Shown piece after piece: positions 58,233-64,000 of a DNA stretch of 64,000 nucleotides. This DNA is from Oxytricha trifallax (taxonomy: Eukaryota > Ciliophora > Spirotrichea > Sporadotrichida > Oxytrichidae). Made by a program: the position numbers and the translations under genes. The stretch spans positions 124,001 through 188,000 of the forward strand of contig ARYC01000061.1 of the NCBI GenBank assembly GCA_000711775.1. Direction: 5' to 3'. How positions within the stretch are numbered: the first letter of the stretch is position 1; each line of letters begins with the position of its first letter. The notes beneath the pieces were generated by a model that was not told where the DNA came from, made no database searches, and worked only from the letters and a program-made list of their open reading frames with translations.

Positions 58233-58986
58233 ATGGACGGCACTAAGATCCTCGAGAACTTATTTTACTCAATCACCATCGTCTCCACATTCACATGTGT
58301 GATTAGATCAGACTACAATTTCGCATTCGGTCTCCTCTGCTACTACATGATCAAGACCAGCAAGGATCAAGTCAAGACAGCCAAACCTGTAAGTATAAAT
58401 TAATCAAGTTGGTAATTCTAAGATTAAAAAGGGGTTTGGAGGTTTATAATATGATTAATAAATTTTTAGAAATAACAGGCATTAAATGTTAGATATTCTA
58501 TCTCCTCTTAAGATGAAATATAAAAAATGAGTGGCAAGATGCAGCTATTAGTCAATACATTTGAATATGAGCTTAGTATCTAAGATTATTCACTTTATAC
58601 GCTAATATTTTATATGTGGCTTAATCTTACGGTAATTTTCTGTAGCTTTTACTGATCAATCATAATAAATATCATCAATTATAGAACAGAAATTATAAAA
58701 TTTTAGTTAAATATTGGGTTGATTATTTTCGATATCATTTGGTGCATTACTATGAGCAATGTATGGTCAGGCAAGCCACTTCACCACGAGAAGACATGGA
58801 AAGCTTTCGAAAATATCAGAACTTTTACAATGATTCTTTCAGTACTCAATATCTTCATCAGGGTAAGTGATTTTGTCCAAATTCTGTATATATTTCACCC
58901 TTTCATATCTTCTGTGATTAAATACCTATTAATTATAGGCCGCCGCAGTTTTCTTCTTGTCTATGATTGTCAGAGGATCAAAGTGA
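58233..58986 (+). CDS. Z: small four-TM protein nested inside the PARN locus
   Basis: MDGTKILENLFYSITIVSTF start; TM1 ends TCVIRSD and TM2 is YNFAFGLLCYYMI. A 318-nt GT-AG insert (58389-58706; a normal intron would be shorter, so it may contain an IES) leads to LNIGLIIFDIIWCITMSNVW (TM3). After WSGKPLHHEKTWKAFENIR comes TFTMILSVLNIFIR, an intron from 58863, and AAAVFFLSMIVRGSK, TGA 58984-58986. About 120 residues. Resembles small MARVEL-like or ciliary tetraspan proteins only in topology; no family assigned. Confidence 0.75.
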
Positions 58987-59145
58987 GAAATGCATGTGAT
59001 TACAGATTTTTAAGTTTTAGTTAAAACATGAAATAATCAAAAGTTAACTGTTGCAATAGACTTTTATATATAAATTTTTGTCAAAAGCTCTATTTAAATT
59101 ATCTACCTCTTACAATTCTCTAATTTACTCTGATACTCGAAGATT

Positions 59146-61550
59146 GCTTATTATTTTCCTATAGTCGTCTGCAATTAATTTCTTGACAAAGAACCATTTC
59201 GACTTCAACAAACTATTCAGCAAGCCTCTAGTAAGTACTATAAATCTGATCAATGCTTGTTAAGTTAGATAATTAAGCAGTTCATACTTGATTTTAACAT
59301 AAATTCTAATCACTATGTTTTATAGTCATTCTGTTAATTGAGTAGAATCGATGAGATTGAGAATCTTTGCAAATAAAAAGCCAACCGTACGTTAAGCAGT
59401 TCCCGCTTTATTTCTTAGTTAAGCGAGCCTAACACCAAACGACTGGAGTAAATACTGGAGGAAATCGATGAGTGGGTGTATGACAGTAATTCTAGTTAAT
59501 TGAAGCACTATTCAATTGATAGTCTTAGTCTTAGAAAAGCACTTAGCAAGTAAGTTTATCTGTAAAAGTTAATTGTATATTTATCATTAGAGTTAAAATT
59601 AATTGAGAATTGATACAAAAATTATTTATATAGGGAGGTAACAAAGAGGTTCATTAAGAAAGGAGTGTTTGTAGATTATGAAAGATTTAGCCCCAAGACC
59701 ATTCATAAATTATCAAAATGATTTTAATTTTCTAATTTAGAAGATTTCAAAGATTATAAGGAAGAGCAAAAACTTCAAGCAGAGAATGTTTATTAAAGGC
59801 TTAGGCTTAATCACAGACACTTAAGATTTATCTTAAGCTGTTCTTGGTTTCTAAGATGAAGAAGAGTCTGAGCCCAGAAACAATGACGATATTACTCACT
59901 TGTCAAATACTATTGGAATTTCAGACACTCAGATCAACACTTGTGTCACAAATAACAAAAAGAATGGAAATAATCAAAAGAGCAATAAGAGAAAGGAGAG
60001 GGAATAGCCAAGTGATGTTATACTAATCGAGGAAGAAAAGCAATAACAAGGCAGTGGTGAATAAGCTAGCCAGTACACTTAAACTTAATAGTACACTCAA
60101 TATGACGATGGTCCAAGGACAGAAGAGTAAATTAATGAGGAATATTAGAGATTATGTAATGAGGAGGTTGGTTTCACTAGGGTAATTGGTACAATGGTTA
60201 AAAGCAAGAAGCCAATCGTTGGTCATAATTTGATGTTTGATATTTGCTTTATCTACAATATAATTTAATAGCATATTATATACAATCAGTTCTGTGGCGA
60301 CTTGCCTGATTCATTCAAAGATTTTTACACTTTATGGAAACTATTTTTCCCAGAAACATACGATACTAAAGTTCTTGCAGAATCAACAACACTTTTCCCG
60401 AAATCCGAACTTCAAAACGTTTATAGGAAATGCTAATGTGACAAAAAACTAAACAACAATTTAGATATAAAATTTGATGTCAAAGCAGATTCCTCATTTG
60501 GGGTTTATCAGATCTTTGACGAGAATGCCTCATAAAGTTAAGTAGTTGACAAGGGACATGATGCTGGTTTTGATGCTTATATGACAGGTTATAGCTTTCT
60601 CACTGTAGCTAAGTATATTGAGATTGGAAAAATACTGTAAGTATCAGAAGACATAAAAATGTCTCAATCCCAGCAAGCAATTAAGGATGATATGAAGGCT
60701 GGAAAATCAAGATCTAAGGGTGGATCTGTAACTCCTATTAAAAAAAGTGTGTCAAAAACTAACGGTAAAGTTTAGCCTGCTTAAAACAAGGAAGAGTATA
60801 ATGGCAAGAGAGGTGGGAAAAAAACTCCACTAAGGAAAGACTCTTAGATTGAAATTAACCTGGATGACTTGCTATCAGATTACGACAACGGTATACATAA
60901 AGGCGTTAAAACAAGCAACGAAAGAAACGGAAAAAAATCAGCTGTTCGATCTAAAGTCAAAGAGAGCGTAAATCAGCTACAACAAATCAAATTAGATAAG
61001 CAGTGCTCATCACCATAATAAAAGAGAGTAAAGCACTACTTTTAAGTATAAAACAAACCCGTGTTTTACTCTGATTTGAAGGAGTGGGTAAACAAGGTTA
61101 ATATGAACAAAGAGGTACCACGCTACTTTCCACTTGATGGTAATACATTTTAAAGCTTAAGGTTTTATAGGGAAACTTACAAATGCCGAGGTAGAATATG
61201 AAAAGAGACTATAAGAGGAAGTTTTATATTTGGAGTTTAAAGAGGGAATCACAATGACAGAACTTGCCAAAATTTTCAGTTTTTATGGTGATGTTAATGT
61301 AAGTTATCATGTTAGACATCATTCTTAATAGGTTGTGAAATATACTTAGAACAGAGGTTACGTAGAGTTTACTTTCATAGACCCTGCAAAGATCAAGGAT
61401 GGAAAGTTATCAAGTGTGGTGAATATAAACTCATGTTTTATTGTTACTTATTATTTGCATATTATTTTAGTGTGTTTTGATATTTTTAAGAATGTAGTTA
61501 AATAAAGAGAAAACAACAGACTTTTCAAATTAATAAAAATACGGTTGATG
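59146..61550 (+). CDS. PARN: PARN deadenylase, 3' MDS block (scrambled)
   Basis: Begins with the 16-bp pointer 59146-59161 that completes the intron acceptor (TATAG, ending 59164). The exon then reads SSAINFLTKNHFDFNKLFSK, which follows VFPKSKIQDSTVLIQ as in PARN. Later blocks: LSRIDEIENLCKQKANRTLS, EEIDEWVYD and VTKRFIKKGVFVDYERFSPK (R3H-like region). A Gln/Lys-rich insert follows. Then KKPIVGHNLMFDICFIYN (catalytic Asp), FFPETYDTKVLA and VVDKGHDAGFDAYMTGYSFL (catalytic His and Asp). After a basic tail come KEVPRYFPLDG and an RRM-like end (GITMTELAKIFSFYGDVN, NRGYVEFTFIDPAKI). Several short GT-AG introns. No start codon here: the N-terminus is the inverted block at 51.93-52.42 kb. The stop is approximate. 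Confidence 0.9.
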
Positions 61551-61859
61551 GTAAGTTCTCAAATCTTTGTATTTTGTTAGTAGCTGTTTTATTCCTAAAA
61601 AAAATAGTTGCTCAAATGATAGGTTTATAATTCTAAATTTTATCTTAAGATTCTAACACCAATTTTAATTAATTTATACTTAAAAATATTTATTATTTAA
61701 TAATAGGAAATTTTGTTACAGATAAAAAAGAAAATAGTTTAAAAAAATTGGAAAAATTAGACCATAATAAATTAATTAAATAACTCAAATCAATTTAAAA
61801 ATAAAGTTCTTGAATTTTATATTTATACTACCAAATTAAGATAACTAAGAAGACTGTTA

Positions 61860-62047
61860 TTTTTAAAGAGTATATAAAATTAACGATAAATAATGAAAAA
61901 GAACTTAGGTTTAAAAATGAAGTGAAAAAGCAAATGAAAACTAAACTTAAGAATGTCATTTTAAAGATTGACACTTACTCAAATGCAATAAGATTCACTG
62001 ACCACAAACAAAGCAATATTGTATAATCAACTGAAAAAGACATTTGA
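61860..62047 (+). other. Orphan open frame between PARN and USP
   Basis: A frame with TAA as Gln reads KLTINNEKELRFKNEVKKQM and KNVILKIDTYSNAIRFTDHK before TGA 62045-62047. It has no start and no similar neighbour. It could be a displaced MDS of another gene or chance. The rest of 61550-62254 is AT-rich with nothing recognised. Confidence 0.25.
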
Positions 62048-62254
62048 ACAAGAATTGCTACAAAAGCAAAATTAAGAATAATAATAGCAAAGTATTTATT
62101 TATTAACAATTATAAAAACAATATAAAAACAGATTAATAGTTTGTAACTGTGTTATATGTTTATAAGTATTAAATTGACCTTAGATTTTTATCAGTAATC
62201 ATTCCTATTATCATTAATCATTATATTTTAATTAATTAATTCTAATAAATTTTA

Positions 62255-64000
62255 ATGGAAGACAGCTTAAAACCCCTAAAACACTTCACTAATCTTATTC
62301 TAACACCTAAAGCGTAGCTGCTCTTAGGTGCATCGAGTGCAGCTTTATTTTCACTTATGCTTTATAATTTCTACAAGTTATATGAGCATAAGCAAATCGA
62401 ATTAGTAAACAGTTTAGAGTAAAAGTATGATCAAACCCTTAAATACGAATAATTTGATGATAATTTCAAAGGCCTACTGGGTGTATTCTCAAATGAGGTT
62501 GAAGATCAAATAAAACTGCAAACTTCTTAAAAACGAAAATACTACATGTCTTATGGACTGCCAAATCTAGGAAATACGTGCTATATGAACTCACTATTGC
62601 AAGTACTAGCAGGGTCTCCTTTGTTTATGGAATACGCTAACAAAATATGGAAGCACATAAATATGATCACTACAGACAATGATTCTATTATAACCATGAC
62701 ACTGATAAACTAATTAATTGAGATGAGTAGAGGTGGAGAAGACCTCAATCCTAGCCATCTGTTTTCTTTGATATGCATGGAAAGTAATACAATTAACGCC
62801 TTTGAATAGTAAGACTCACATGAATTATTGGTTTATTTACAAGAGAGAATAACCAAAGTTACTGCATAATACTTGAGAAAAATGACTTTTGATTAGGGAC
62901 TTGCTTCACCCGAATTGTTAAGCATATCTACTGAAGCTTCTATCAGTGATTCTCCAGATCGTTTAAAGTAAAAAATGGAACAAGATATCATAAGCAGTTT
63001 GCAATTAAAAGATTCTCAACACTTAGAATTATAGCAATCAAGTCAGGAATTCAAAGAATTAGTAAATCTAGAAAAATAAAGTAATATCATCGATTTTAAT
63101 TGTGATCTATCAACTAATATCTCTGCTATTCTGATAGAAAATATTGGTCAAATACCTTCATTGCAGAATTCTATTTTTGAAATCAAACCATCTAGCTATT
63201 CTGGAGGCAGACTCTTGAAAGGCATTCAGTCAAAATAGTAGAAAAATCTTGAATATAGAAATCTTTAAATAAAAAAAACTATATATTATATTTGCTTAAA
63301 AGTTTGTTTAATTTATTTAAATGAAATATGACTGATTTACAATAGAATGTTATATAATTGTGAATTCATGCATTAAAGCTTTTTATTTTTGTTGTTCGAG
63401 GCAAATATTTTTATTAATATAAAGTAAAATTTATTACTCACTTTAAACTTGAGTAATTATTATATAATTTTCCATCAAAAGTATCAAATCTTTAAATAAT
63501 AATATTTTTCTGTATTAAGCAAATAATTTTACAATTTATATAAATAATTATGAGTAAATAAAATTTAATTTATGAGAAAAGTAATATCTTTTCAAATAAA
63601 AATTATAGTTATAAATAAGTTGAAATATTATAATAATATAATAAAATGGGCTCAAGTAGTAAAAATATATAAATTTACTACTTGAGCCTATATTAAATAT
63701 AATAATAAAAAAATCAACAATCTTATAAAAAATAATAATAATAATGTTTGAATAATTCTTTAATTTATAATTAGTAATATATTTAGATTATAAATATTCG
63801 CGATTCTTATAGTATTTTGAATGATTCTATAAATAAAAGACCTAAGCACCAACAAAAAGATAGGTTTAAATCCTTTCGCTGGTGTATACCTCAGTACAAT
63901 TAAATGCTTAAGATGTGGTAATGACCAGGAATTGCATAGATGGGAAGTTTTCTATGACTTGAGTGTGGAAGTAAAATCAGATATCTATTAGAGTTTGGAG
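62255..64000 (+). CDS. USP-family deubiquitinase, partial (window ends inside it)
   Basis: Cys protease removing ubiquitin. Start MEDSLKPLKHFTNLILTPKA. An N-terminal membrane segment (LLLGASSAALFSLMLYNFYK, residues about 23-42) resembles membrane-anchored USP30/Ubp16. The Cys box is YGLPNLGNTCYMNSLLQVLA, with the catalytic Cys and Asn upstream. It is followed by RGGEDLNPSHLFSL and the QQDSHELL motif. After a 564-bp IES with a 9-bp pointer the frame resumes LNPFAGVYLSTIKCLRCGND, the C-x2-C zinc arm. The His box lies beyond the window. A Ser/Gln-rich insert between the boxes is typical of the family. Confidence 0.9.
63266..63838. other. IES in USP gene, pointer TAAATAAAA, with internal hairpin
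   Basis: Nine-bp direct repeats at 63266-63274 and 63830-63838. Excision joins LEYRNLQIK to DLSTNKKIGLNPF in frame. The 564-bp insert contains the perfect hairpin at 63649-63688. Confidence 0.9.
63649..63688. repeat. Perfect 15-bp hairpin inside the USP IES
   Basis: Arms 63649-63663 and 63674-63688 are exact reverse complements (GGCTCAAGTAGTAAA) around a 10-nt A/T loop. It lies entirely within a DNA segment predicted to be removed from the somatic genome. Confidence 0.85.

Noticed and set aside
1-64000. Reading the genes as broken pseudogenes because of many TAA/TAG codons
   Set aside because: TAA and TAG fall at Gln-like positions throughout conserved genes (PARN, USP, DENN, Myb), while TGA is the only consistent stop, so this is the ciliate code.
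1-64000. CRISPR arrays, tRNA genes, transposases, telomere-bearing elements or virus-like elements
   Set aside because: I looked on both strands and saw no regularly spaced repeats, cloverleaf signals or element-type proteins; a covariance or profile search could still find weak ones.

Overview
The window reads as germline (micronuclear) DNA of a spirotrich ciliate of the Oxytricha/Stylonychia/Tetmemena type. Base composition is very AT-rich. Every conserved gene reads only if TAA and TAG encode Gln and TGA alone is the stop. GT-AG introns of mostly 30-110 nt are present. Coding segments (MDSs) are also broken by non-intron, AT-rich inserts (IESs). These IESs are bounded by short direct repeats of 2-11 bp (pointers), and deleting one repeat copy plus the insert restores the frame exactly; I worked out about 40 such junctions by hand. 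Non-TA pointers argue against Paramecium and Euplotes. The species is inference.

Layout. 1-8.5 kb: a tandem array of six paralogous genes (A1-A6) for small proteins with a mitochondrial-presequence-like N-terminus, two membrane segments and a beta-rich C-terminal domain, resembling TMEM70/TMEM186/TMEM223 in layout. 8.7-9.7 kb (-): a four-TM protein. 9.9-15.6 kb: two tandem paralogs (C1, C2) with alternating ZZ/C1-like zinc fingers and beta repeats. 16.3-19.6 kb: a low-complexity protein and a coiled-coil protein. 19.6-20.8 kb: a Dsc3-like ubiquitin-domain membrane protein. 21-25.4 kb: an MGN-starting protein, a scrambled EF-hand gene whose two halves lie in opposite orientation, and a second EF-hand gene. 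25.8-28.0 kb (-): a three-repeat Myb protein. 28.5-32.0 kb (-): an N/Q-rich frame and glutamate-cysteine ligase. 32.4-36.4 kb (-): a long coiled-coil and membrane protein. 36.6-38.1 kb: a TOM1/THH1-like seven-TM protein. 38.5-43.6 kb (-): a DENN-domain protein. 43.7-46.0 kb: an N/Q/S-rich protein. 46.1-49.4 kb (-): an NRF-6-like acyltransferase-3 protein. 49.5-49.9 kb (-): a small Tim. 50.1-51.8 kb: an unknown protein. 51.9-61.5 kb: a scrambled PARN deadenylase locus enclosing three other genes. 62.3 kb to the end: a USP-family deubiquitinase, partial.

The most striking find is PARN. Its N-terminal exons are on the minus strand at 51.93-52.42 kb and the rest is on the plus strand from 59.15 kb. 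A 16-bp pointer joins them, lying inside an intron, and three complete genes (X, Y, Z) sit between the two parts. A second inversion-scrambled gene, the EF-hand gene at 22.1-23.7 kb, is joined by a 12-bp pointer.

The genes do not look like an operon or pathway cluster. Each locus probably becomes its own small macronuclear chromosome. I saw no tRNA, rRNA, CRISPR array, transposase gene or telomere array. Three intergenic or IES-internal perfect hairpins (15-21 bp arms) are unexplained.
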